The position numbers and the translations under genes are program-made. Below the pieces are notes generated by a model, which was not told the origin of the DNA, did not search any database, and worked only from the letters and a program-made list of their open reading frames with translations. Of a stretch of DNA of 5,541 nucleotides, positions 1 to 5,479 are shown one piece after another (position 1 is the first letter of the stretch; each line of letters begins with the position of its first letter). Origin of the DNA: an uncultured Sphingomonas sp. (GTDB lineage: Bacteria; Pseudomonadota; Alphaproteobacteria; Sphingomonadales; Sphingomonadaceae); contig CADCWB010000135.1 in the NCBI GenBank assembly GCA_902806295.1, forward strand, positions 1-5,541, read 5' to 3'.

Positions 1-90
1 AACCATGATGGCACTCCTTTTGCCGAGGTGACGCCTCTGCCGCCTCTGCCGGGAACGCAGCCGGCGCCAATCGTCGAACCTGCACCCGAT

Positions 91-150
91 CCCACTCCAA
101 CGCCGACGCCGACGCCGACCCCGACCCCGACGCCGACTCCGACACCAACA
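91..150 (+). repeat. Hexanucleotide-periodic Pro-Thr linker repeat (10 PT pairs)
   Basis: Ten consecutive Pro-Thr codon pairs follow an Asp codon. Codons vary (CCG, CCC, CCA with ACG, ACC, ACT, ACA), with a core of near-identical ccgacg/ccgacc units. Such linkers usually separate an extracellular catalytic domain from a C-terminal RTX or binding module. The near-perfect six-base units could change in number by slippage without shifting the frame. Confidence 0.9.
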
Positions 151-165
151 GTCACCATGCTGACG

Positions 166-300
166 GGGACGGCTGGCAAGGACACGTTGACCGGCACTGC
201 AGGCGTCGACCGCATCGAGGGCCGGGCCGGTGGCGACATGCTGTTCGGCAAGGCTGGCAGCGACTACCTCGTCGGCGGCTCGGGATGGGACAAGTTCGTG
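166..300 (+). repeat. Five tandem RTX-type calcium-binding nonapeptide repeats
   Basis: Five back-to-back 27-base units encode GTAGKDTLT, GTAGVDRIE, GRAGGDMLF, GKAGSDYLV and GGSGWDKFV. They fit the GGxGxDxUx pattern of hemolysin-type calcium-binding repeats, with Gly at positions 1 and 4 and Asp at 6 in each unit. In this family the repeats fold into a calcium-bound parallel beta-roll after export. The first Gly-Gly is degenerate in four of the five units; the last is the most canonical. Confidence 0.88.
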
Positions 301-659
301 TTCGATACCGCCATTGGCGCTTCGATCGACACGATCGCGGATTTCAATACGGCTGACGATTTCATCTAACTGGACAACGCCATCTTCACGAAGCTTGGCG
401 CCGGGTTCTTGAGCGCCACCCAGAAGCTCGCCAGCGGCTGGCTCGTCGACGGTCCAGGCGCGCGCGCATTGGATGCCAACGACTATATCATCTACGACAA
501 GAACACGGGCTTTTTGTCCTATGACGCGGACGGCAGCGGCGCAGGCGCGGCGGTCGTCTTTGCAAAGCTGTCGACGGGGCTGGATCTCAGCAATTCGGAC
601 TTCTTCGTCATCTAGGCGCCCGTCCGGACGCCCTGCGACGTGCACTCCCTGCCGAAACC

Positions 660-1076
660 ATGGCAGCCTGCATCAGCGGCAAAAATAGCGGCACCGCCCG
701 TCCAGCGGTGCCGCTTCCGCGTCAATATCTAAGGTTGCCCGAAAGCTTGCCGTCGTTGCCAACACCAGAACGCCCGGCCATAGCGCTGCCTCCCGCAGAC
801 CGGACAACAGCAATTTCGCCTTCGAAGAGCCTTCTGATAGTCTGCACATGCGTTGGTTTCGCCATTGCAGGGGCTTTGACGCGTCTTCATCTCGTGTCGG
901 TCGCAACAAGGCTGCAGATCGGCGCTTTCTGCCTCGCCGCCTTGGTCGTCTATCTGGCCTATCGGCGAGCATACGGCGCGCGCTTCAGCAGGATGTCGCT
1001 CGCGCTTAACGTTGCTGCCGCCACTGCAGCCATTGTAGCGGCGAAATGGTCGCTTGAGGGCGTCAGGCTTAGCTAA
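660..1076 (+). CDS. Hypothetical small membrane protein (doubtful ORF, start uncertain)
   Basis: This is a 138-codon reading frame that I do not recognise. Residues 1-55 are Pro/Arg/Ser-rich and look non-functional. From residue 57 there are two clear hydrophobic segments (about 58-74 and 87-101) and a weaker third (about 112-128), separated by Arg-containing loops, as expected of a small inner-membrane protein. The ATG at 660 has no convincing ribosome binding site, and the 681-715 hairpin would lie in its first codons, so the true start may be further in. A purine-rich GAAGAG at 824-829 precedes non-ATG candidates only. Third-position composition is less G/C-biased than in the neighbouring genes, which fits either a transferred gene or a chance ORF. 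It ends at TAA 1074-1076. Confidence 0.3.
   Translation: MAACISGKNSGTARPAVPLPRQYLRLPESLPSLPTPERPAIALPPADRTTAISPSKSLLIVCTCVGFAIAGALTRLHLVSVATRLQIGAFCLAALVVYLAYRRAYGARFSRMSLALNVAAATAAIVAAKWSLEGVRLS
681..715 (-). terminator. Rho-independent terminator for leftward transcription
   Basis: The arms AGCGGCACCGC (687-697) and GCGGTGCCGCT (705-715) form a perfect 11-bp stem with a 7-base loop. Read on the minus strand, the stem is followed at once by ATTTTT (686-681), the classic intrinsic terminator layout. Read on the plus strand it is followed by TCCGCG, so it should be a weak terminator for the RTX gene 72 bases upstream, although the hairpin could still protect that mRNA's 3' end. The nearest leftward genes are purE-purK, whose stop lies about 510 bases before it. 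Confidence 0.7.
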
Positions 1077-1223
1077 GGGGTGACGGTGCCGCCCGTGGTG
1101 ACCCTGCGTACCTCAGGCGTTTGCCGCTTGGGGGCGCCGCGGCACCCTGGCCCGGCTGCCTCCTCGTCCAGAGTTTTCCCGTCGGATGCCTGTCCTAAGC
1201 GGCTCAGCCGCAGCGCTCTAGCC

Positions 1224-2285
1224 TCAACGAAGGATCCTGGTCACATGGCCCATCTTGCGGCCTGGGTGCGCTTCACCCTTGCCGTAGAGGTGGAGGTGGG
1301 CACCCGATTCGCCGGCGAGTTCCGGCCAGCGGTCGAGGTCGTCGCCGATGAGGTTGTCCATGACCGCGCCGAGTCCCGCCAGTTCGGTGGAACCCGGCGG
1401 CAGGCCGCAGACAGCGCGAATGTGCTGCTCGAACTGGGAGGTGACCGCACCTTCGATCGTCCAGTGCCCGCTGTTGTGCACGCGCGGCGCGATCTCGTTG
1501 ACGATTGGGCCCTCGGCCGCGGCAAAGAATTCGACGGTCAGCACGCCGACGTGGCCAAGCGCCTCGGCGATGCGCAGCGCCGCTTCGCGCGCCTCGGCGA
1601 CCTGAACCGCGACAGCCGGGCTGCACGGCACGGTTGAACGGCGCAGGATGCCGCCCTGGTGCTCGTTGACCGGCGAATCCCACACGGCATGGTCACCGGT
1701 GGCCCAGCGGGCGACGATGACCGAGAATTCGGCGGTGAAGCCCACGCCCGCCTCCGCCACCGCCGGCTCTCCACCGATCGTCTGCCAAGCGTGTGCCGCG
1801 TCGGTTTGCGCGCGAATCCAGGCCTGACCCTTGCCGTCGTAGCCGTAGCGGCGCGTCTTGAGCACGATCGGGCTGCCGAGTTCGGCGACGGCCGCGCGGA
1901 CGTCTTCGATGCTCCCAACTTCGCGCCACGGTGCCACTCGCGCGCCGGACCGCTCAATGAATCGCTTTTCTTCGGCGCGGTCCTGGGCCACCGCCAGCGA
2001 GCGAGTCCCCGGCCGGAGTTTGTCGCCGAGGAGGTGGAGCGCCGCCACCGGCAAGTTTTCGAATTCGTAAGTGGCGACGTCGACGCCGCGTCCGAACGCC
2101 TCGATGGCCGCCCGGTCGTCGTAGTCGGCCCGGGTGAACGCGGCGGCCACCTGCGCCGCCGGCGGATCTCCGTGCGGGTCGAGGATGTGGCATTTGTAGC
2201 CGAGTTGGGCGGCAGCCACGCTGAGCATGCGGCCGAGCTGGCCGCCGCCGATGATGCCGATGGTGGAGCCGGGCGGAACAGTCAT
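1224..2285 (-). CDS. purK: N5-carboxyaminoimidazole ribonucleotide synthase
   Basis: The 353-residue protein is close to the usual PurK length (E. coli, 355). PurK is an ATP-grasp enzyme that joins bicarbonate to AIR with ATP to give N5-CAIR in de novo purine synthesis. Visible hallmarks are the N-terminal IGIIGGGQLGRM (residues 9-20), YEFENLP (73-79), QDRAEEK (101-107), the glycine-rich ATP loop YGYDGKGQ (147-154), FTAEFSVIVAR (183-193), and the signature VNEIAPRVHNSGHWT (262-276), which includes the metal/phosphate-binding Asn-Glu. It is the second gene of an operon. Its ATG overlaps the purE TGA as ATGA (2285-2282), and no clear Shine-Dalgarno precedes it, so translation is probably coupled to purE. 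All catalytic regions look intact. It ends at TGA (1226-1224) with no obvious terminator directly behind it. Confidence 0.96.
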   Translation of the reverse strand: MTVPPGSTIGIIGGGQLGRMLSVAAAQLGYKCHILDPHGDPPAAQVAAAFTRADYDDRAAIEAFGRGVDVATYEFENLPVAALHLLGDKLRPGTRSLAVAQDRAEEKRFIERSGARVAPWREVGSIEDVRAAVAELGSPIVLKTRRYGYDGKGQAWIRAQTDAAHAWQTIGGEPAVAEAGVGFTAEFSVIVARWATGDHAVWDSPVNEHQGGILRRSTVPCSPAVAVQVAEAREAALRIAEALGHVGVLTVEFFAAAEGPIVNEIAPRVHNSGHWTIEGAVTSQFEQHIRAVCGLPPGSTELAGLGAVMDNLIGDDLDRWPELAGESGAHLHLYGKGEAHPGRKMGHVTRILR

Positions 2286-2764
2286 TCCGGCGCTTCGGCC
2301 ACCGACCCCGTCAGTCGCTCACGCCAGGCCTCGAGCCGGCCGGAAAGCTTCTCGTCGCTGCCCGCGAGCATGGCCGCAGCGAGCAGTGCGGCGTTGATCG
2401 CCCCGGCCTTGCCGATCGCCAGCGTCCCGACCGGGACCCCCGCCGGCATCTGCACGATCGACAGCAGGCTATCCATGCCCTTGAGCGCCTGGCTTTCGAC
2501 GGGCACGCCGAGCACCGGCAAGGTAGTCATGGATGCCGCCATGCCGGGCAGGTGCGCCGCCCCGCCGGCGCCGGCGATGATCACCTTGAGCCCGCGCTGC
2601 CTAGCCGAGGATGAATAATCGTAGAGCCGCTTGGGCGTGCGGTGCGCCGAGACCACCTTGGTCTCATGCTCGACGCCAAGCTCGCCGAGGGTGTTGGCCG
2701 CATGGCGCATCGTATCCCAGTCGGAGCTCGATCCCATGATGATGCCGACCAGCGGCTCAGCCAT
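2282..2764 (-). CDS. purE: N5-carboxyaminoimidazole ribonucleotide mutase, class I
   Basis: PurE class I converts N5-CAIR to CAIR, the step after PurK. The 160-residue protein matches class I length. Near the N-terminus is the phosphate-binding GSSSDWDTM (residues 11-19). SAHRTP (39-44) carries the catalytic His (His41 here, equivalent to E. coli His45), and AGAGGAAHLPGM (64-75) forms the rest of the active site. The frame stays open about 42 codons further upstream, but the ATG at 2764 is chosen because homologues start there and AAGG (2775-2772) lies seven bases before it. The pairing with PurK supports the bacterial two-step route rather than the direct AIR carboxylase (class II). A candidate promoter lies about 28 bases upstream of the start. 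The stop overlaps the purK start. Confidence 0.97.
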   Translation of the reverse strand: MAEPLVGIIMGSSSDWDTMRHAANTLGELGVEHETKVVSAHRTPKRLYDYSSSARQRGLKVIIAGAGGAAHLPGMAASMTTLPVLGVPVESQALKGMDSLLSIVQMPAGVPVGTLAIGKAGAINAALLAAAMLAGSDEKLSGRLEAWRERLTGSVAEAPE

Positions 2765-2798
2765 TGTCCCGCCTTGGTGCAGTTGCGTGAAGCCGGGT

Positions 2799-2827
2799 CG
2801 TGTAGGGTGCCGACTCCAGCTAGGCAA
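2799..2827 (-). promoter_or_regulatory. Candidate sigma70-type promoter for purEK
   Basis: On the minus strand, TTGCCT (2827-2822) and TACACG (2804-2799) are separated by exactly 17 bases. The expected transcript start near 2792 would give a leader of about 28 bases and leaves the AAGG ribosome binding site intact. The -10 matches the consensus at only 3 of 6 positions, so the call rests mainly on geometry and on the same -35 and spacer before the M14 gene. Confidence 0.35.
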
Positions 2828-2943
2828 ATGGCAGCTCGGTCCTGCCGATTCTCGCGAGGTGTTCGGCGGGGCCGAGTCCCAACGTTTCAATCGCTCGCGA
2901 ATCGCGCTATCGAGCGCACGGGAGCAAGGGGCGCGTCAGGGTC

Positions 2944-3522
2944 ATGTCGGACCAGGTTACCGAGCGTGCGGAGACCGAACAGCTGGTTGCTGAGATCAGC
3001 CGTTTGCGCGCCCAGGTCGCGCAACTGCAGGAGCGGGTTGAGCAGCTCGACCGGCTCGCCCATCAAGATACTTTGATCACGCTGCCCAACCGGCGCGGGT
3101 TCATGCGCGAGCTGGAACGGCTGATCGATCGCGCCAAGCGCTACGATCATCATTCGGCGATGCTATTCGTCGACCTGGACGGGCTGAAGATGATCAATGA
3201 CAGCTTCGGCCACCGTGCGGGCGACGAAGCGCTGATCGAAGTCGCCCAGCTGCTGACCCAGGGGGTCCGCCGGAGCGACGTGGTCGCGCGGATCGGCGGT
3301 GACGAGTTCGCCATCCTCTTGGAAAATTCGACGGAGCAGAGCGCCCACGAGACGGCGGCGCGGCTGGTCGACCTGGTGTGCGGTTCCGAATTTACCCACG
3401 ACGGCGATGCGCTGCCGCTCAGTATCGCCATCGGCGTCGCGATGATCGACGGCGACGGTACGCCGAAAGCCATCATGGCGCTCGCCGACGAGGAAATGTA
3501 CCGCCGCAAAGCCGCGGCCTAG
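2944..3522 (+). CDS. Single-domain GGDEF diguanylate cyclase with N-terminal coiled coil
   Basis: Diguanylate cyclases join two GTP to make the second messenger c-di-GMP. This 192-residue protein has no signal peptide, membrane helix or sensor domain. Residues about 10-38 have the heptad-like Leu/Val/Ile spacing of a short coiled coil, suited to bringing two cyclase domains together. The GGDEF domain follows: DTLITLPNRRGF (42-53), FVDLDGLKMIND (75-86) with metal- and guanine-binding Asp/Asn, FGHRAGDEAL (88-97), the active site RIGGDEF (116-122), and a C-terminal ADEEMYRRK. RRSD at 109-112, six residues before GGDEF, fits the RxxD inhibitory site for c-di-GMP. All key residues are present, so it should be active. 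The gene is divergent from purE. Ribosome binding is poorly defined: AAGGGG lies 12 bases and AGGG two bases before the ATG. A weak promoter candidate is TTTCAA-N17-TATCGA (2885-2913). Confidence 0.93.
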   Translation: MSDQVTERAETEQLVAEISRLRAQVAQLQERVEQLDRLAHQDTLITLPNRRGFMRELERLIDRAKRYDHHSAMLFVDLDGLKMINDSFGHRAGDEALIEVAQLLTQGVRRSDVVARIGGDEFAILLENSTEQSAHETAARLVDLVCGSEFTHDGDALPLSIAIGVAMIDGDGTPKAIMALADEEMYRRKAAA

Positions 3523-4205
3523 GCGTCCTCGAGATAATAGCGGCGCTGGACCGACAAGTCTTCGCCAAGCTCATAGACGATCGGCTTCCCGGTCGGGATT
3601 TCGAGACCGACGATGTCGTCGTCGCCGATGTTCGACAGGTGCTTTTCGAGCGCGCGCAGCGAATTGCCGTGCGCCGCGACGAGCACGCGTTTGCCCGCGT
3701 TCAGTGCCGGAACGATCTCCGCCTCGTAATATGGCAGGACGCGGGCAATGGTGTCCTTGAGGCTCTCGGACTGCGGCACTGGGATGTGCGCGTAGCGCCG
3801 GTCGCTTTCCACGTCATACGGGCTGCCGGCATCGAGCGGCGGCGGCGGGATGTCGAACGAGCGGCGCCAGATCTTGACCTGTTCGATCCCGACCTTGTCG
3901 ATGGTCTCCTGCTTGTTGAGGCCGGTCAGCCCGCCATAATGGCGCTCGTTCAAGCGCCAGTCCTTGGTCACCGGCAGCCACAGCCGGTCCATTTCGTGCA
4001 GCGCCATGTTGAGCGTGCGGATCGCGCGGGTGAGCAGACTGGTGAAGCAGCAGTCGAAGTCCACGCCCTTGTCGCGCATCAGCGCGCCGGCCGCGCGAGC
4101 CTCGCCGATGCCCTTGTCCGACAGGTCGACGTCCCACCAGCCGGTGAAACGGTTTTCGAGGTTCCACTGCGACTGGCCATGCCGCAGGAGAACAAGCGTG
4201 GGCAT
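3519..4205 (-). CDS. gpmA: 2,3-bisphosphoglycerate-dependent phosphoglycerate mutase
   Basis: GpmA interconverts 3- and 2-phosphoglycerate in glycolysis and gluconeogenesis by way of a phosphohistidine. The 228-residue protein opens with the histidine phosphatase motif LLRHGQSQWN (residues 6-15, phosphorylated His9). It continues with RFTGWWDVDLSDKG (19-32), TSLLTRAIRT (55-64), LNERHYGGL (85-93, catalytic Glu87), and AAHGNSLRAL (177-186, second catalytic His179). It is slightly shorter than the E. coli enzyme (250), as in many alphaproteobacteria, and looks complete. It is the downstream gene of an operon: its ATG shares one base with the TGA of the M14 gene (TGATG, 4207-4203), and AAGG (4219-4216) lies ten bases upstream. 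Its stop overlaps that of the convergent GGDEF gene, leaving no room for an intergenic terminator. Confidence 0.97.
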   Translation of the reverse strand: MPTLVLLRHGQSQWNLENRFTGWWDVDLSDKGIGEARAAGALMRDKGVDFDCCFTSLLTRAIRTLNMALHEMDRLWLPVTKDWRLNERHYGGLTGLNKQETIDKVGIEQVKIWRRSFDIPPPPLDAGSPYDVESDRRYAHIPVPQSESLKDTIARVLPYYEAEIVPALNAGKRVLVAAHGNSLRALEKHLSNIGDDDIVGLEIPTGKPIVYELGEDLSVQRRYYLEDA

Positions 4206-5362
4206 CAGGCCGCGGCCTTGCGCTGGCCTTTCGCCGACGCCTTCAGCTCAGGAAGGATCGCATGGAGCGCGTCGAGGCAGGCGTAGGCGAGGTATTTGGA
4301 GCGCTGCGGCGACCAGCCGTAGATCTCGTCGGGCAGGTTGGAATTGTCCTTGAAGGGCATTTCCAGCGTCATCGACACGCAGCCGAAGCGCTCCGCCAGC
4401 TGGGTGGTCGACATTGACATGTTGGCTTGGCCCGGAGGCGGGATCTCGTAACCCTGCTCGCGCTGGAAATCGGGGGACAGGCGCTCGAGGGTCTCGCCGA
4501 AAACGCCGAACAGCTTGAGCTGGCGCTCGGTGATGGAGGGGACGCCTTCGAAGCCGGCAAGGAAATTGGCCGGGATCGCCTCGTCGCCGTGGATGTCCAT
4601 GGCGAAGTCGACACCCGTCTGGTCCATGGCGTCGCGGACGCACAGGACCTCGGGACTCTTCTCCGCCGAGGGCGCGTGCCACTCGCGGTTGAGATTAACG
4701 CCGGCCGCGTTGGTGCGCAGGTGCCCGCGCCGCGAGCCGTCGGGGTTCATGTTGGGTACGACGTGGAAGGTGCATTCGCGGCGAAGCACGCGGGCGACCG
4801 GATCGTCTTCGTCGGTCAGCTTCTCCAGCGCGCCTTCCATCCACCATTCGGCCATGCTCTCGCCGGGGTGCTGGCGGGCGTAGAGCCACACGCTCAACGG
4901 CCCCTCGCCGACCGTCAGACAGTCGATGTCCTGCCCGTCGAGGCTGTGGCCGAGCGAGCGGTAGCCAACCCCCGGCAGGCCGGCGATCGACGCGACCAGG
5001 TCGTGGTGCCGCTCCATCGAATAAGGGGCGAAGTAGGCGATCCAGAAAACATCCTGCGACGCGGTCAGCTTCATCGTCAGCACGCCGTCGGCATAGCTGC
5101 TGTCGACGATCCGCACCCATTCCTCGCGGTCGAGCGACATGACGCCCCGGTAGTCCGGCCAGCCATGTGGGTAGGCCGAGCCCGCGCAATTGGTGATGCG
5201 CAACGTGACCTCGCGCCCCGCGGCGCCCGCGACGCGGAAGTAGAACCACTGGTAGAAGTCGGACTGGTGGTCGTTGACGATCTCGAGATCGATCACGTCG
5301 CCGCTTTGCTTGACGACGCGGATATTCCCCGCGTCGAACGCGCTCGAAATGGTGAGTGCCAT
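4205..5362 (-). CDS. M14 zinc carboxypeptidase, cytosolic carboxypeptidase (CCP)-like
   Basis: The 385-residue protein has the layout of bacterial CCP-type M14 peptidases: an N-terminal beta-sandwich domain (about 1-115, with DFYQWFYFRV at 35-44) followed by the peptidase domain. Zinc ligands are visible as ARQHPGES (His165, Glu168) and MDIHGDE (His258). Substrate-binding residues are in NMNPDGSRRGHLRTN (204-218) and NLNREW (223-228), and the catalytic Glu is in MTLEMPFKD (Glu334). The family removes C-terminal amino acids. Eukaryotic CCPs trim polyglutamate tails, but bacterial substrates are not established. No signal peptide is seen, so it should act in the cytoplasm. The tail is Lys/Ala-rich and ends RKAAA. 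The start at 5362 has AAGG (5370-5367) four bases upstream. It is the first gene of an operon with gpmA, which begins on the last base of its stop codon. Confidence 0.92.
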   Translation of the reverse strand: MALTISSAFDAGNIRVVKQSGDVIDLEIVNDHQSDFYQWFYFRVAGAAGREVTLRITNCAGSAYPHGWPDYRGVMSLDREEWVRIVDSSYADGVLTMKLTASQDVFWIAYFAPYSMERHHDLVASIAGLPGVGYRSLGHSLDGQDIDCLTVGEGPLSVWLYARQHPGESMAEWWMEGALEKLTDEDDPVARVLRRECTFHVVPNMNPDGSRRGHLRTNAAGVNLNREWHAPSAEKSPEVLCVRDAMDQTGVDFAMDIHGDEAIPANFLAGFEGVPSITERQLKLFGVFGETLERLSPDFQREQGYEIPPPGQANMSMSTTQLAERFGCVSMTLEMPFKDNSNLPDEIYGWSPQRSKYLAYACLDALHAILPELKASAKGQRKAAA

Positions 5363-5398
5363 CGGACCTTCTTGAAGGATGAGGTGGAGTTCGCGGCG

Positions 5399-5427
5399 CT
5401 GATAGTGCGGCTGTGCGGATCAGGCAA
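5399..5427 (-). promoter_or_regulatory. Candidate sigma70-type promoter for the M14-gpmA operon
   Basis: On the minus strand, TTGCCT (5427-5422) and TATCAG (5404-5399) are exactly 17 bases apart. The -10 matches TATAAT at 4 of 6 positions and the -35 matches TTGACA at 4 of 6. A start near 5392 gives a leader of about 30 bases to the ATG at 5362. The -35 and spacer are the same as in the candidate before purE. Confidence 0.42.
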
Positions 5428-5444
5428 ACGGGCGGCCGATATGC

Positions 5445-5469
5445 ACGTTAAGTGGCAAGCGGACGTTAA
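5445..5469. repeat. Direct repeat of ACGTTAA in the divergent promoter region
   Basis: ACGTTAA occurs at 5445-5451 and 5463-5469, 18 bases start to start, between the M14 gene and the next + strand gene. It could be a pair of regulator half-sites. It contains TTAA, the core of the CtrA half-site, but the 14-base gap between the TTAA cores is not the canonical seven. Confidence 0.3.
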
Positions 5470-5479
5470 TCGCGTATGC

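Larger units (their letters stand above)
1..615 (+). pseudogene. RTX / type I secretion C-terminal region of a secreted protein, 5'-partial, interrupted by an in-frame TAA
   Basis: The frame is open from the first base, so the gene begins upstream and its N-terminal (probably catalytic) part is not visible. In order it shows a short Pro-rich stretch, ten Pro-Thr pairs, five RTX-type calcium-binding nonapeptides, an 'ADFNTADDFI' segment, and a C-terminal domain ending in Asp-Phe-Phe-Val-Ile. A terminal run of hydrophobic residues after an acidic one is typical of uncleaved type I (ABC transporter/TolC) secretion signals, as in serralysin-like and other RTX exoproteins. A TAA at 367-369 falls between 'DDFI' and 'LDNAIF', where such proteins normally read straight through. 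The same frame then stays open to TAG at 613-615. A one-base change, for example from CAA (Gln) or GAA (Glu), explains it, and so would a sequencing error. If the stop is real, the product lacks the secretion signal. What the upstream domain does cannot be inferred. Confidence 0.75.
616..1223. other. 608-base weakly coding gap between the RTX gene and the end of purK
   Basis: This stretch lies between the RTX stop and the purK stop. It holds the 681-715 hairpin and the doubtful membrane ORF at 660-1076. From 1077 to 1223 I see no gene. The only structure there is a small inverted repeat, GCGGC-TCA-GCCGC (1199-1211), just past the purK stop, without a T-run. Codon choice across the gap looks less biased to G/C at third positions than in the flanking genes. 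Confidence 0.5.

Noticed and set aside
409..615. Separate small gene after the RTX nonsense codon
   Set aside because: It starts at an internal TTG without a ribosome binding site and is simply the continuation of the same RTX protein frame.
673..972. Minus-strand 99-codon frame in the gap, possibly the gene served by the leftward terminator
   Set aside because: It is Arg-rich without any domain, lacks a ribosome binding site that I can see, and its stop lies past the terminator hairpin, so the transcript would end before the stop codon.
1659..2618. Long + strand reading frame (319 codons) opposite purK and purE
   Set aside because: It crosses two well-identified genes on the other strand and reads as Arg/Ala/Gly-rich low-information sequence.
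2851..2858. CTCGCGAG palindrome, and CGCGA-A-TCGCG at 2896-2906, as operators for the purE/GGDEF region
   Set aside because: Short CG-rich palindromes are expected by chance at this base composition, and neither has a second copy or a clear promoter position.
2765..2890. N-terminal extension of PurE by about 42 codons
   Set aside because: The added residues have no family similarity, and the candidate promoter and ribosome binding site fall inside it. Known PurE proteins start just before the GSSSDW motif.
2881..2890. AACGTTT resembling the core of the enterobacterial PurR box upstream of purE
   Set aside because: Only the central bases match, the flanks do not, and PurR control of this type is not established for this group.
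3378..4286. Long + strand reading frame (302 codons) opposite gpmA
   Set aside because: It overlaps the GGDEF gene in another frame and all of gpmA antisense. No domain is visible and the composition is that of a shadow frame.
5367..5378. CCTTC-TT-GAAGG inverted repeat covering the M14 ribosome binding site, as a possible translational switch
   Set aside because: The arms are five bases with a two-base loop, which is too small to form a stable hairpin as drawn.
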